A stretch of DNA of 64,000 nucleotides from Plantago major (GCA_026545765.1 CM048844.1:25242237-25306236), one strand, 5' to 3'. Counted from the stretch's first letter, positions 44,251 to 62,190 are shown. The notes: generated by a model not told the origin, from the letters alone. Program-made: numbers and translations.

Positions 44251-47163
44251 CTAAATGCTATAATCATGTACGTATGGATCCATAGATAAAGATGTATCGT
44301 CTGTATCTCTGGAATTATACCCATGTGTTAATGAAGCGTCTAGATCATAGTCACTGGCAACAAAGTATGCAGGTTTTGAGGGTACTGGTAGCGTTGAAGT
44401 GAAACTAGAATTAAGCATTTGAACGACCGAAGCCATTGTTGGTCTGTCACCTGCATTTTGTTGAACGCATAGTAGCCCAATGTGAATGCATCTCAATATG
44501 TCTTGCGGGATACCCGAGCTACCTTTTAAGGAAGGATCTATCAGATTTGAAACTGTCTTTTCCTGCCAATTTCTCCATGCCTGCAAGAGTTAACAACTTT
44601 TAGGTTCAAGTTTAGGATATGTTAGTGTTGGTATCTAATTTAAGTTAGTCACTTGGTGTTTTCGTGTACTACTTACCGCACGAGTTATTAAGTCCTCTCC
44701 ATCTCTTCCATTCTCGTTAAATCTATTATTCCTCTGACCGCTGATAATTTCTAGCACTAGCACCCCAAAGCTGAAAACATCTGACTTTACAGAGAATTGC
44801 CCATGCATTGCATATTCCGGTGCCATATATCCACTGAAACATGTACATGTTCATAACTGTTAGCTAGTGGCATTACATAGTTAGATAGTTGTTTGAAATC
44901 ATGATCTTGAATGTGTGTTGAGCTCATAAGTTTATGTGTGTAGAAAACTTACAAGGTTCCAACAATCCTAGATGTATTAGCTCGTGTTTCATTTCGGACA
45001 AATAATCTTGCAGTACCAAAATCGGCAATTTTAGGATTCATATCTTCATCTAGAAGTATATTACTGGCTTTGAGATCACGGTGAATGATCCTAAGCCGAG
45101 AATCTTCATGCAGATAGAGTATGCCCTTGACAATTCCCCATATGATCTCATAACGTGTCCCCCAATCCAAATTTGAAAATCTCTTAGGACCTACACATGT
45201 AATTAAGCTTGCATCAGGGGAGCTCGAAGTACACTAATATTTCACCAAACATATAATTAAACATGCATGTATGTTTGATTAAGAAATAAAATATTACCGA
45301 AGATGAATCTGTCTAGACTTGCATTTTGAAGGAATTCGTATACAAGAATCTTCTCAGTTCGTTCTAAGCAGAATCCCAATAGCCTAACCAGATTCCTGTG
45401 TTGTAGCTTTGCTAATAACGTGACCTCGTTCTTGAATTCCAGATCACCTTGACATGAGTCACATGACATTCTTTTGACTGCTATCTCTTGGCCATCTACG
45501 AGCTTTCCCTGATAATGAAAGAAAAATTGTGTTTTCAATAAATGCAATAGCCAGGTAGTACTATCTGTTCTTTCCTAAGTATACAACGGCATGCTTATTT
45601 ACCCACCCGGTAGACAGACCCAAATCCACCCTGCCCTAACTTATTTGCTTCAGAGAAATTATTTGTTGCAGCTCTGATTTTATCAAATTCATACTGCAGA
45701 GACTCCGCTTTGCTGATTTCATCCACTGCTTCACAAAAAGTAAGGAAAATATTGTTTATTTGCTGCTAATCTTATTGTTTACAAGTCAAGAATGAACTAT
45801 GCATCTTATGAATCAAATGCTTACTCTCAGATGCTTCGTACGCTTTCTTCTTCACACGCTTTCTTAATACATATCCAACAATAATAATCAAAATTACACC
45901 CACAGAAGCTGAGACAGCAATAATAATAATAATCCGAGTTGTGTTGTTGTCACCAGTTCCTGCAATTTCCCAGGAACTTATGTCAATACCATCTAAAAAC
46001 ATCCCCAAAATAATTTATGGTTCAAGCAGCTTATGGCCCTGACTTATTTCCTAGAACACAGTTCCAGAAATTTAAGAAGAGAAACCCGACTTGTGCGTTG
46101 AGCCTGATAATTATTACTGACTTGTAATATGCTCCATGATGTGCCATGCGTTCAATTCTTAGTTCTTACTTCCTTTATGAGCACATCTGCAGTTCTTACC
46201 TCATTTATTTATAGTGTTAAATCTCAACTGAAAGCCATAATTACGTGTATAAAGAGAGAAATCAGACATATCTTTAGCTTATCATAATAGTGCACAAACA
46301 GTTCAGCCAACCCTAGGAAGAAATCTTCTGGTATATGTGGAAATATTATGTGCCATATAGTCCCGAAAGGGGAATTCTACTGCATATATATGATTACCTG
46401 GTGTAGGCGCAACTGGAGTTTGTGCTAGTTCTAGAAGCCTAGAATTATTGTAGAAGGGTTCGATATTATAAATTAGATTACAGCTGGGCCGGACGATTCT
46501 TGCAAATGTTCTCGATTCGCAGCATCTTGGCAGTTGTTGAGCAGCACCGGTTAGACACGTAGTGCACTCCTCTGAAGTCAAGTCTGGCGTGCACTGCATC
46601 ATCGCGTAAATTGTCTGAAAATCAGCTGAAGGCCTACTCATGGCCGCTACCTTACGTAGAGAACTACCATTAGCCGCTTGTCCCCAAAGATTCTGCAGCA
46701 GGATTCTTCGATCCGCGTTAAACTGATTAGGACTCGACGCGTTCCTTTGTATAAAAACATTAGCTGCAGGACTGATTGTCAAGTTCCTGAACATGGACTG
46801 ATCTGAGTAGCGTAGCATGCAGAGCTCGTTCCAGAAAATTGCCCGCCTCTGGTTTGGGCATGTTCGCACGAGATCAACAGTAGCATTTTGGATGCAACTA
46901 CGGCAAGTGTCAAGCTGTTGGTCGCCCCTGCAGAGGACGAGGGCATAGGCTCTGTCAGAGTTTTCACCCACGGAGGCGTTGTAGAAGCCGTTTTCATCAA
47001 CATTTCTGGAGAGAGAGGAGAGGAGGGAGTTAAGATTAGACTGGTATGTGCTACCAATTGTGTAATTTCCTCTAGTACCACAATTGGTTTGTGCATTGGC
47101 TGCTGCAAATAGGTTTGCCAGGATGATGAAGATCAAAGGCAGCAGCCTTGTAAGAGAACTCAT
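44251..47163 (-). CDS. CRK-D: cysteine-rich receptor-like protein kinase, complete
   Basis: Exons: 47163-46398, 45959-45825, 45725-45607, 45508-45298, 45190-44953, 44833-44677 and 44580-44251. They make 1956 nt, 651 aa, in phase throughout. Start at ATG 47163 gives [20 protein letters not shown], a good signal peptide; an in-frame upstream Met at 47361 only adds polar sequence. DUF26 motifs are [13 protein letters not shown] and [13 protein letters not shown]. The transmembrane helix is [20 protein letters not shown]. Kinase motifs are [35 protein letters not shown] and MAPEYAMHG. The mature N-terminus lacks the YCIDIGN block of A to C, and exon 6 is 3 nt longer than in B and C, so D and E form a second subgroup. 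The C-terminus (DPYVHDYSI) departs from the usual TELYPR, perhaps through a late frameshift. Confidence 0.93.
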
Positions 47164-47392
47164 AACATTAAACCTTATTGAACACAAGTAGGCTCTATCC
47201 TGAAGTGTCAAAGTAAAGAGGAAATGGTAAATGATGAAATGAAACTCAGAAGTGCTGCATAAGATGAAGTAGTTTATTTCCTCTGAGCCTGTAGTTAGAA
47301 TGTCAGATAGTGATTGACCTGTTCTTGGAATCTCAGGCGTGTTTTGATTGTAGTCCACCAAGAAGCATCATAAGAAGCTTACTACTCCCTCC

Positions 47393-47649
47393 GTCCTAGA
47401 GAACTTAATACATTAGGGTTAGCGCACAGTTTTTCACACACAGTTTTATGTGAAAAGTTAAAATAATGATAGAATATAGAAAAGGTGGGAAAAAGTGTAC
47501 TTTTAGTGGCAAAATGTGTAATTTGAGTGCAAAGTTGATATTATTTATTATTTGTTGAGTGCGGGGTAATTTATTTTTTTGGTAATATATAAAGTTCTAT
47601 GGAACGGTAAAAAATAGTAAATGTATAAAGTTTTGCGGGATGGGGATTA
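47393..47649. mobile_element. Stowaway-type MITE, same family as the one in copia copy 1
   Basis: TA then CTCCCTCCGTCCTAGAGAAC at 47393, through TGTACTTTTAGTGGCAAAAT, to TTTTGCGGGATGGGGATTA at 47649. The order of internal blocks matches 10507-10756. The right terminus is decayed (GGGATGGGG for GGGACGGAGG), so it is an older or more diverged copy. Confidence 0.85.
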
Positions 47650-49048
47650 CTCTAATAAATTAGTGCTGATGATGGTCTCTATTATACTTTAAGGAAATTC
47701 TATTGAACTAATTATTACTTTCCACGTTAGTTAATGCGGCGACGTAATTTACCTTCTGACCAGTGATTCAATGCTTCATTCTATTGACTGTTTTTTCTTC
47801 AGATTATTTATTAAGGATTTGAAACAGGTGGACTCCGTTTAGCTGGTTAAAACTACGCTTCACCAATATCGATGTTATTAGTAAAAACTCTTACATGTCT
47901 AGTTTTAACCATAATATTTGTTCGGATGTTTTCATACATCTATAAATGCATCCCCAGTGGATTTACTAAACTTTCTAATGTAATAGTTTCAGAAAGTATT
48001 GAAAGGTATATACATTAATGAGGGACCTAAGGACTGGTGTTATTAAATACTCCCTCCGTTCCGGTTTCATCTTCCGGCGGGTCCGAATACAAGATTTAAG
48101 AGAACAGTAAAGATTAGTGATTAAAGTATGAGATATGGTGATAAAGTAGGAAAAAAATTGAATAAAGTATGATAAATATTGAATAAAATAAGAATTTGTT
48201 GGTAAAGGGATTATTTCGAAAGCATAGACACGCGCAGGACTAGAAATCGTTTTCGGAAATATACAGTGTACTTTATCTTTTGTAATTTGTAGTCAAATTT
48301 GTAATCTGTAGTAATTAAAATTAGACCCTTCACGAAAAATTAAAATAATTGAAGTATTCTCTTCTATCTTCTATTCAATCAAGTTGATCCCGGCGAGAGA
48401 TTAAAGACTTAACAATTGTTGGGAATGGTTCATAAATTCAATCAAATCTAGGAGAGATATAGTCTATAAAGTATGAGATAGATTTTTAATTTAAGGGATG
48501 AGAGGATAAAGTTGGAACGGTTCAAAACGAAATGCTTTTAAACAATGTAAATAATATTTTATTAAATAAATATTTATGTGCATAGTAAAACTTGTAATGT
48601 TTCTGACTGCAACTATAACGTTTGTCGACAACTTTTAGTCTCTATGTAAAGTAAAGACGGTGAGACTGTAACACGTTTTCGAAATAGTAAATGGATATTA
48701 ACTTCCAATCTGGTGGAGTCGGAATCGACGGCACAATTATGAGGAAACAGACCTGATCTTCTAGAGTCTAAGATGGACTTTGGGACCAAATGGATATCAT
48801 AATTAAAACATAAAAAAGTTAGGTTGTCTGTTTATCCATGGAGTAAAAGGACCGGAGTATGCCTTGACGTCGTTGAAAAGATCCTGTACATATTAATTAT
48901 TCATCATTTCATTTTTGTCCTAGTTTACTCTTTCCTATTTCAAAAGTCTTGACAGCACCAAAGATACAAAGTTTAGGAGTTCAAAAACAATTTTAAAAAA
49001 AAAAAAAAAAGGATTTTGTTAACCAAAAAGTATCACACAGTGTTTCAA
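47650..49048. other. Intergenic between CRK-D and CRK-E
   Basis: No gene. A further Stowaway-type left end (TA, CTCCCTCCGTTCCGG) lies at 48048 without a clear right end. Otherwise AT-rich. Confidence 0.5.
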
Positions 49049-52015
<2,967 letters not shown>

Positions 52016-52045
52016 TAGCAGCAGTCTTGAACTGTGAATGAGCAA

Positions 52046-53908
52046 ATGGGAAAATGATTGAACTCAATGAAATTGAGTGGTGTGTATGAAAATGATCTTG
52101 GTTGTAGTCAGAAGAATCGTTTATTGGTCGACAAGTCACAATTTCTTTTGTAATTAAGTACTTGACTTTTTCTCAACCGTGTTTCGGTTTGGACTTTGGA
52201 ATTCTTTTATTATGAATGAGACAGATTCACATGTTCAACGAAGAAAAACCAGGAAAGAATACTTTTCTTTTTTTTTTCGGAGACTATCAATTTTCACAAC
52301 CTTAATTTACGTGTACCATTCATATGGTTAACTAGGTAAGGTTGGGTATTATTCATCATGTTTGTCACTGATTATGGGTTTAAAATGTACTATAAAGTTA
52401 AATTGTGATTCGATCATGGTATCTCTAAGTTTTTTTTTCTTTGGAAATGGATGGTATCTCTAAGTTGATGGAGGATATCTGATAAATTTTGTGTCCGTCT
52501 TGGGACAGCTTGTAATTTATTGAGAGTTCAAAAGATCCTACAAAAAGTTTAAGAAACCCAACTAAACACAAAATTTGTGATTTTTCTTTCCCTAAAAATA
52601 TACTAATATTGTTCATCCATGACTTTCATAGATGAATCAACGAGCTTACACTTTTCATAGAAGGATAAAAATTCAAATGTCAAATCCCTTTTCTTCTTCA
52701 ATTTCTCTTTTTTCACAATCATCAACAATTTTTCAAAGCATCGATGATTTAAATATACATGGCGGAATTTATTATCAATCATCAACATACATTGCACTGA
52801 AGGAAATGTTAAAGGCAATTCAACTTGAATTGTGTAATAAGCAATTATGATTTGATAGTGGGTGAGTAGAGTTATTTAAGGCACAAAGTCTCATGAGAGA
52901 CGGTCTTTAGATAACTTATCTAGAGACGGTCTAAGTTATGAATAAAACCATCGATGTCATTGATCAAAACGTCTATATTGTTAACGAAATAAGTCTTTAT
53001 TGTAATATGAAGAAAAAAAAACACCGATGTTAAGAATATAGGTATTTTGATTAATAACATCGATGATTTTCATAACAATATAGGTCCATCTCTAGATATA
53101 TTATCAAGAGACCGTCTCTCAGAAACTTACTCTTCCGATCGTTTTAAAAATACAAATTACATAAAATTACAAATCCACCCACCTAAATATCCTATTTACA
53201 TTTTAAACCACAAATTTCTATTCATTATCCATAATTCACCACCACTAATCCACTATTTTGTAAATATTCCTTCCTTTTATTTTTCTGAAAAGGTGACCCT
53301 CCATTAGTCTACACTCTCCCATGAAAATCACCCAAGCTTGGATAGTTGGATCTGTCTGCAGTTTCTCCTCTGTGATCATGGATTGGATTTGTTATTTTTC
53401 AGTACGAAAAATTGCTCAAGGTTGGTAAGTCTCTATTCTTTTGGCTTTTCAAATGCTTGCTTGCCTTTACTGCTCTTAGGTACCTGAAAATGTTCAAAAT
53501 TTGCTAATATCATTCTGTGCATATACTTGCTTTGTCTTCTCCTCCAAAATTCAGTGATTAGGTAATTCAGTTTTATCCCTAGATTTTGCTTCCTATGTGC
53601 TGCAATTGATGCAAATTGCAATTATTGCCTCATACAGTTATATGTCTTGTAAACTTGTAAAGCATCTCTAATTTTAATTATAAGTATTTCTGAAATTGAC
53701 ATATGCTGATATGCATCTCTGATTTGGGGCTTTGTTGGAAATATCAATGCATTTGAAGTTACAATATACAAACCGAATTGGCCGATGAGGTTAAGTTAAG
53801 AGACCACACCACAAGAAGACTCAATTTGTTACAACAATGCAGATTCTTTCAAAAGAATTGAAAATGAGCAGGCATGTTTTTGACAAAGAATGAGCGAATT
53901 CTTGAAAA
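52046..53908. other. Intergenic between CRK-E and CRK-F
   Basis: No gene seen; it holds a fold-back MITE at 52887-53128. Short ORFs on both strands around 52600-52850 overlap each other and carry no domain. Confidence 0.5.
52887..53128. mobile_element. Fold-back MITE of ~240 bp
   Basis: AGTCTCATGAGAGACGGTCT on the left is mirrored by AGAGACCGTCTCTCAGAAAC on the right. The similarity continues inward (TAACTTATCTAGAGACGG against TCTCTAGATATATTA), giving inverted arms of roughly 50 bp with mismatches. Inner parts are also inverted (ATCGATG blocks). No coding capacity. Target duplication not clear. Confidence 0.6.
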
Positions 53909-57008
<3,100 letters not shown>

Positions 57009-58797
57009 AATAATAGTCAGGAAAATGAAGGTCGTCGCTAATTAATTTGCAAGTAGTTTTCTGGCTCTTGCTAGTTAGAATAATGTAAAGGTGAAACATA
57101 AATGAAGAGCAGGACATTAAACTTGCTTTCAGCCTTAAATTGTAAAAATGTTTTGATGTTGACATGTCCTTTCTCATGTTTGACCTTGTCTTCAAGCATT
57201 GCAATGCAATAGCAGTTCCACCCACGAAATAGCAATATACCCCCTGTGTTTCAGGATTTTGCAACTTACCTCCATTGTTTAGTACTAATAACTTAGCTGA
57301 CTCAGGCCTCAGTCCTTCAAATGATCCACTCGGCCTGTCGTAATCGTGGAATTGAAAATGTTGAGGAAAAGTAGAAATAGATTAGAAATATGTTCATATA
57401 TCCAGACTTAAAAAAAAAGAGTTACATAGGTATAGAAGCACCCCCCCCCCCCCCCCCCCTCCACAGATCAAATAAGTATTGGATTACTGACTATAGTGTG
57501 CATACTTGACTTGTCCCTCATGTTTGTAAAGCCTACGGCATTTTGGTTAAGTGAAGCAAGCATGCCATTAATCTTATCCTACACACATTTTCACAAGGAA
57601 CTGGTCAGTCATGGTGGCACCAGTAAATATATATTTTGAACTCCGACAACTGGCCTAATCGTGTATAATCAGCCAGTTTTGATGGCACCACTATAGATTA
57701 AAAACTCTCAGAGAGTTTACTTGAGAGGGGACTCGGGAATTCTTGCCAGCTTAGGCAATTCTTGGATTTTTAAAGATAGTTGGAGAATGATTCTTGGTCT
57801 TTTGAGATAGATCGACGCCATAATTCCTTGCCAGTGATTGAATAAGACTCCAGAGTCAATTTTCTGATTCACAATTTTTGTCACCTTTATTTGTTTACTT
57901 CTACTCATCTCTATCAAGATACACTCAGAAAACATACCTGTGCCTTAAACAAGATTAAATTTTTGCCTTATATATTGATTTTTTTTTCAGGTATCTGATA
58001 TTTTATAGCATTACACTATTATGTACCTTAAACAAGATTAAACTTTTGCCTTATATGGTGGTTTTTCTTCTCAGCTACCTGATATTTTATATTGCACTAT
58101 CATGTACCTAGAATGACAGAAATCAATATACTTATACTTGCTCATTTGACTAGTAAAAGGAATTTGGAATGGTTGATGCTATTAGATAACTTAGTTGTCT
58201 CTAGTAACTTCAGTATTAGAAATATTAGCATCTAAATCATTTCCCGCTTTCTATTATTATCTTTAATTTTATTCTTTCTCTTTTCAGATTATCGGTTCAA
58301 TTCCCTGCTTCACCTTTCCTTGCCCTGTTTCTTAGTCGAGTTAACTTGAAAGGTAATCTTCTAATCATGAATCTCTATCAATTTTTTTATAATATCATAT
58401 TATCATTGCAATCCGTTAATGTTATCAAATTTTATTACTCTTCATTTCTCACTAAAATACTCTGCATCTTATATGGAAAATGAACTTGCATCAGGTCAGG
58501 GTAGTTTTAAAATTATTGGTTTGTGTCATTTACACATGTGACAAAGTACTAAAGTTAATCCCATAACACATGTAGCAAGCTAAAAATATTCTGACTGAAG
58601 TCTGAAGATGTAACACAAATTTGAAATGACAGGCTGCTTCCTGCAGACAAGTAGAAAACTAAATTTCTTGGAACCTACCACTTGCAATATCGTGAAAATT
58701 TTATTACTAGAAAACAAAGAATCCACAAGGGGTTGTGGTGGTTAAAGTTAAACCATGATGCAAACATATTGAGAATACTTGTGTACTGTTCAGAATA
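57009..58797. other. Intergenic between CRK-F and the NHL gene
   Basis: No gene. Contains a 19-base C-run (57441-57459) and a tandem duplication of about 82 bp (57940-58107). Confidence 0.5.
57940..58107 (+). repeat. ~82-bp imperfect tandem duplication
   Basis: CCTTAAACAAGATTAAA, TTTTGCCTTATAT, CTGATATTTTATA and CACTAT-ATGTACC occur in the same order at about 57940-58021 and 58022-58107, with scattered substitutions. Confidence 0.85.
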
Positions 58798-59472
58798 TCA
58801 GCGGAAGTACACCGGACACTTCCTAATTCTGTATCTCGGCAAGAGCAGACCGTCTGGTCCAACCCCAGCCGGACAGTTAGCATGCACTGTATGTCTCTTG
58901 CTGTCCCATGTAGATATCTTAAACCTGAGAACTGATGTTATCTCAATCTGGAAAACCACCTCTCCTCGTGCCCGATTCCCCATGAATTGTTGCCACTGCT
59001 GACTAGTCAACGTCAGGGTGGCACCACCAAGCTGTCCTTCTAGAATTGTTGTATTCTTCGGCCCCTGGTAAAACGGAGCTAAAACTGGTTGGCCACCTAT
59101 CCTAACCCCTTGGTATGTAACAGACAACTGCATTGGCTCATCGTAGTAAATGCCAATGTTCTGATTTGCATTACGAGCTGTAACATTGTATATTATCTGG
59201 GCATTCTCGAATCCTCCCCCTTGTCCCAAGCCCGGGATGGATAATTGCTGGACATGGAATCTGGGCCTATGCGGCCGTAAGCTCAGCCAGAGAATGAACG
59301 TGATGAGGCCCACAAGAAAAAGAAGCGCTAGAAAAATCGCACAGATAAGCTTCGAAACTTTTCTGGTAAGGCTCTCTTTAACAATATGAGCATAGTAACG
59401 GGCAGTATGGTGGCGGTGTATGGGCCGGTTTCCTTGATTAGGTTCAATTGGGATTCGGTTCTCAGACCACAT
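58798..59472 (-). CDS. NDR1/HIN1-like (NHL) protein, LEA_2 family
   Basis: A single-exon gene of 224 aa. The N-terminal tail is cytosolic and basic. One membrane helix covers residues about 42-65 (LICAIFLALLFLVGLITFIL). Next comes the beta-rich LEA_2 region with the signature-like stretches FENAQIIYNVTARNANQNIG, IYYDEPMQLSVTYQG and FYQGPKNTTILEGQL. The conserved C-terminal block ends with CPAGVGPDG-LLPRYRIRKCPV. NHL proteins sit at the plasma membrane, and some act in pathogen response and leaf senescence; the role of this one is unknown. The length is normal, the start is the first Met, and no lesion is seen. It lies upstream of the CRK array in the same orientation with 1.8 kb between. Confidence 0.93.
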   Translation of the reverse strand: MWSENRIPIEPNQGNRPIHRHHTARYYAHIVKESLTRKVSKLICAIFLALLFLVGLITFILWLSLRPHRPRFHVQQLSIPGLGQGGGFENAQIIYNVTARNANQNIGIYYDEPMQLSVTYQGVRIGGQPVLAPFYQGPKNTTILEGQLGGATLTLTSQQWQQFMGNRARGEVVFQIEITSVLRFKISTWDSKRHTVHANCPAGVGPDGLLLPRYRIRKCPVYFR

Positions 59473-59940
59473 TTTCCCGTTTTCGAATGATAATGAAGAG
59501 AAGCATGGGATGGGATGTGAAGGTTGGTGATGTATCTGTTGTATTTATCATTTTGAAATCAGAGATGATGATATTGGATTGTCTTTTGATATACGAAAGA
59601 AAGGAATAACGTTCGGCTTGTTTATTCTTCAGTTGGATTATTCATCTTTTCATGTGCAGAAACGTTGCTTCTGATCTAAGATTGAAGATAAATTCAATTA
59701 TCCATTTCATATATAGCTAGAAGTTTAGAACCAAATTAAAGATGTATTATTGTGTTGTAGAAGGCATGTGATACTAAACTGACTTGTATACGATAAGTAT
59801 ACAAGTAGAATAGACGAAAATTTAGATACAGTGTGTCTTTTTAAGAAAGTGTTTGTTCCTGCAGCTGTTGATCTCGAGTAGATTTTGCGAACTTTTTAGT
59901 GTCATACTTATTTAACTTGCTTCAACAGACTGATTTTATA
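59473..59940. other. Promoter region of the NHL gene
   Basis: AT-rich, no ORF or element recognised. It presumably holds the NHL promoter up to the MITE cluster. Confidence 0.4.
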
Positions 59941-60067
59941 TACTCCTTCCGTCCCGCTTTCTAGTCCCACTTATTTTCGACAAAATTTTTAATACAACTA
60001 GTAGTAATAGTTTATTGTTTGTTATACTGGAGATAAATGACAAATCATGAAAAATGTACTAGATAAA

Positions 60068-60317
60068 TACTCCCTCCGTTTTTTAGAAGCTTTACCATTT
60101 GACTAAGTTTTAAGGAAATATAATAAAAAAGGAATTAGATGGTAAAAAGTAAGAGAGATAAATAGAAAAAGTAAGAAAGAGAATAGATGAAGTATGAAAG
60201 AGAGTGTTTAAAAATTAATAAGTGTAGATAGTGGGTTTCCAAAAATGGAAACGTTAAACTTGTAAAAAAAAAACCAAAATGGTAAATAGTAAAGCTTGTA
60301 AAAGAACGGATGGAGTA
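60068..60317. mobile_element. Stowaway-type MITE (inner), nested
   Basis: TA, CTCCCTCCGTTTTTTAGAAG and CTTTACCATTT on the left. The inverse of the right end is CTCCATCCGTTCTTTTACAA then GCTTTACTATTT. TA on both sides (60068-60069 and 60316-60317). 250 bp, non-coding. Confidence 0.88.
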
Positions 60318-60411
60318 TTAAAGTAAGAAGAATATTGGTTAATGGAGTTTTTATTTTTTTACTATTTTATATGGAATAGTATTAAAGGGGCGACTATAAA
60401 AAGTAGTGGTA

Positions 60412-60612
60412 GTCAAAGCGTTTGTAGCCGAGTGGCAAGCTGAGACACCTGTACCCAAGAGGTCACAGGTTCAATCCCCAAACATGGGTGATTTATTTCT
60501 CTGTATGGAGAATGATTAGTGATTTGTTGGTGATAAAATTTGTCCAAGACTATGTATTGTAATAAAATTTGTCCAAGACTATGTATTGTAATATTGTATT
60601 AAAAAAAGAAAA
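60412..60612 (+). mobile_element. tRNA-derived SINE with 14-bp target duplication
   Basis: Pol III box A-like GTAGCCGAGTGGC (60424-60436) and box B GGTTCAATCC (60468-60477) form a tRNA-like head. A body follows with a 29-bp direct repeat (60532-60589), then an A-rich tail. AAAAAGTAGTGGTA flanks it at 60398-60411 and 60613-60626, a perfect 14-bp duplication typical of LINE-mobilised insertion. It sits inside the outer MITE. Confidence 0.9.
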
Positions 60613-60642
60613 AAAAAGTAGTGGTACTAGAATAGCGGGGAC

Positions 60643-61151
60643 GGGTCACGGTTGAATGAAACAATTGCAGATTATAATGCTGGAGAAACAACAATTGCTT
60701 CAAACCTAGTTGGACGAGTGAAATCTCCAGGAATTTTATGTAAGAATCACTTATTTCCACTACATGCGACTTATCCAGCAAAGCACTGTCGGACCCTTTT
60801 TAAGGGGTGGGTGGGTCACGGTTGAATGAAACAATTGCAGATTATAATGCTGGAGAAACAACAATTGCTTCAAACCTAGTTGGACGAGTGAAATCTCCAG
60901 GAAATTTATGTAAGAATCACTGATTTCCACTACATGCGACTTATCCAGCAAAGCACTGTCGGACCCTTTTTAAGGGGTGGATGGGTCACAGTTGAATGAA
61001 ACAATTGCATATTATAATGCTGGAGAAACAACAATTGCTTCAAACCTAGTTGGACGAGTGAAATCTCCAGGAAAAATTATGTAAGAATCATTGATTTCCG
61101 CTACATGCGACTTATCCAGAAAAGCACCGTCAGACCCTTTTTAAGGGGTGG
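60643..61151 (+). repeat. 170-bp tandem repeat, three copies
   Basis: Units 60643-60812, 60813-60982 and 60983-61151 start GGGTCAC-GTTGAATGAAAC and end with ACCCTTTTTAAGGGGTGG, a small hairpin. They differ at a handful of sites. The third unit runs directly into the tRNA-like head at 61160-61300 on the minus strand, so the unit may be a SINE body that was amplified. Confidence 0.92.
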
Positions 61152-61159
61152 ATCTCCAG

Positions 61160-61300
61160 CGGTGTTTTTTACATCGACAAGGCTCGAACCCCCGATACCT
61201 TGTTTAAGTGAACTCAAGTTCCTTGCCACTCAGCCAACAACCGTTGGTAACGAGACGCATTTTAGTCGGTACCATAAAGTTTCGGACCTAAGGGTTTGGT
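61160..61300 (-). mobile_element. tRNA-like SINE head, minus strand
   Basis: Read on the minus strand: TGGCTGAGTGGCAAGG (box A, about 61236-61221) and GGTTCGAGCC (box B, 61190-61181), about 46 bp apart as in class II tRNAs. No acceptor-stem pairing can be drawn, so this is not a working tRNA gene. The body downstream of it is the 170-bp repeat. Confidence 0.6.
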
Positions 61301-62190
61301 CTGCTGCTTAAAGCCTCTTATCTACTGCTGAATACTGATCATACAGACATACAATGAATGAAGTGACACTCAACTGGTATGAGGGTTTTTTGTCCGGCCA
61401 ATAGTTTAGTTTCTGATGGGTTTGGTCTGACTGAGCTTCCTGTTTTGATCCAGATGTAGCTTGCCTCTTAATTATTCGAATGAATTTCAGTTCTTTCTTT
61501 CGAAAAAAAAGTTAGATTTAAGTATATATAGAAATATAGTGAGATCGGGACGGAAATATACTAATAACAATTGAAGACTTTGATCACCATATGTAATTGG
61601 TCTTTCCTAAATCCTATATGGGCTGTCCGAATATAGGATTGGGCTTAAATGAATATTGGGTAAGGACTTTTCTAGCCTCTGTGCCCGGGCCGGACTTTAT
61701 TTATGAACTATGGGGAGTAAACAACTGGTGCCTAGCTGGACACTTTATTTAAAAAAAAGAAAAAGAGACCATTTACTTTTACAGTTTAACTGTATATCCT
61801 TTACTCATATATACAACCAAAATTGTATGTATTCTACTTATAAATACAGTCTGACTGTATATCTTCACGTTATATATGCATATTTGATAATCATGGAGAA
61901 ATGAGAAATGTGTAAGCAATCATATGGAAACATCTTATTAAGGTTGATATGCCTACACATAAATCAGGATTTGATTGGAAGTAAAATTCAACTTATGTTA
62001 AATTTAATCGAGTCAAGATCCAGAATAGTTAAATAGTATGATGAGTCCATGGTGTATTGGCTTAGCCCCACGACACTAGCTTGACATCCTTCCCCTTAGA
62101 TGTGATAACTATCTACCATTATTTTGTCTTTCATAGTAACAAATAGATATTTTAATTTTGAATATTTTTTTTTCGACTGAATTTAATTCT
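61301..62190. other. Intergenic, no supported gene
   Basis: AT-rich; only short ORFs without domains. Confidence 0.5.

Larger units (their letters stand above)
59941..60643. mobile_element. Stowaway-type MITE (outer), interrupted twice
   Basis: The left end is TACTCCTTCCGTCCCGCTTT then CTAGTCCCACTT at 59941. The inverse of the right end near 60643 reads CCCGTCCCCGCTATTCTAGT then ACCACTT. The interior is broken by a second MITE (60068-60317) and a SINE (60412-60612). Without these it would be roughly 240 bp, a normal size. The right TA flank is lost in the adjacent 170-bp repeat. Confidence 0.7.

Noticed and set aside
48048..48540. Complete Stowaway-type MITE
   Set aside because: Only the left terminus is clear; the GGAACGG near 48516 is too weak to call the right end.
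60419..60490. Possible tRNA gene
   Set aside because: Box A and box B are present but no acceptor stem pairs, and the A-rich tail and 14-bp target duplication show it is a SINE.
60599..60951. Two minus-strand ORFs of about 60 codons with near-identical protein
   Set aside because: They are translations of successive 170-bp repeat units, not genes.
60643..61151. CRISPR-like or satellite array
   Set aside because: Units of 170 bp without spacers in a plant genome; only three copies, joined to a SINE-like head.
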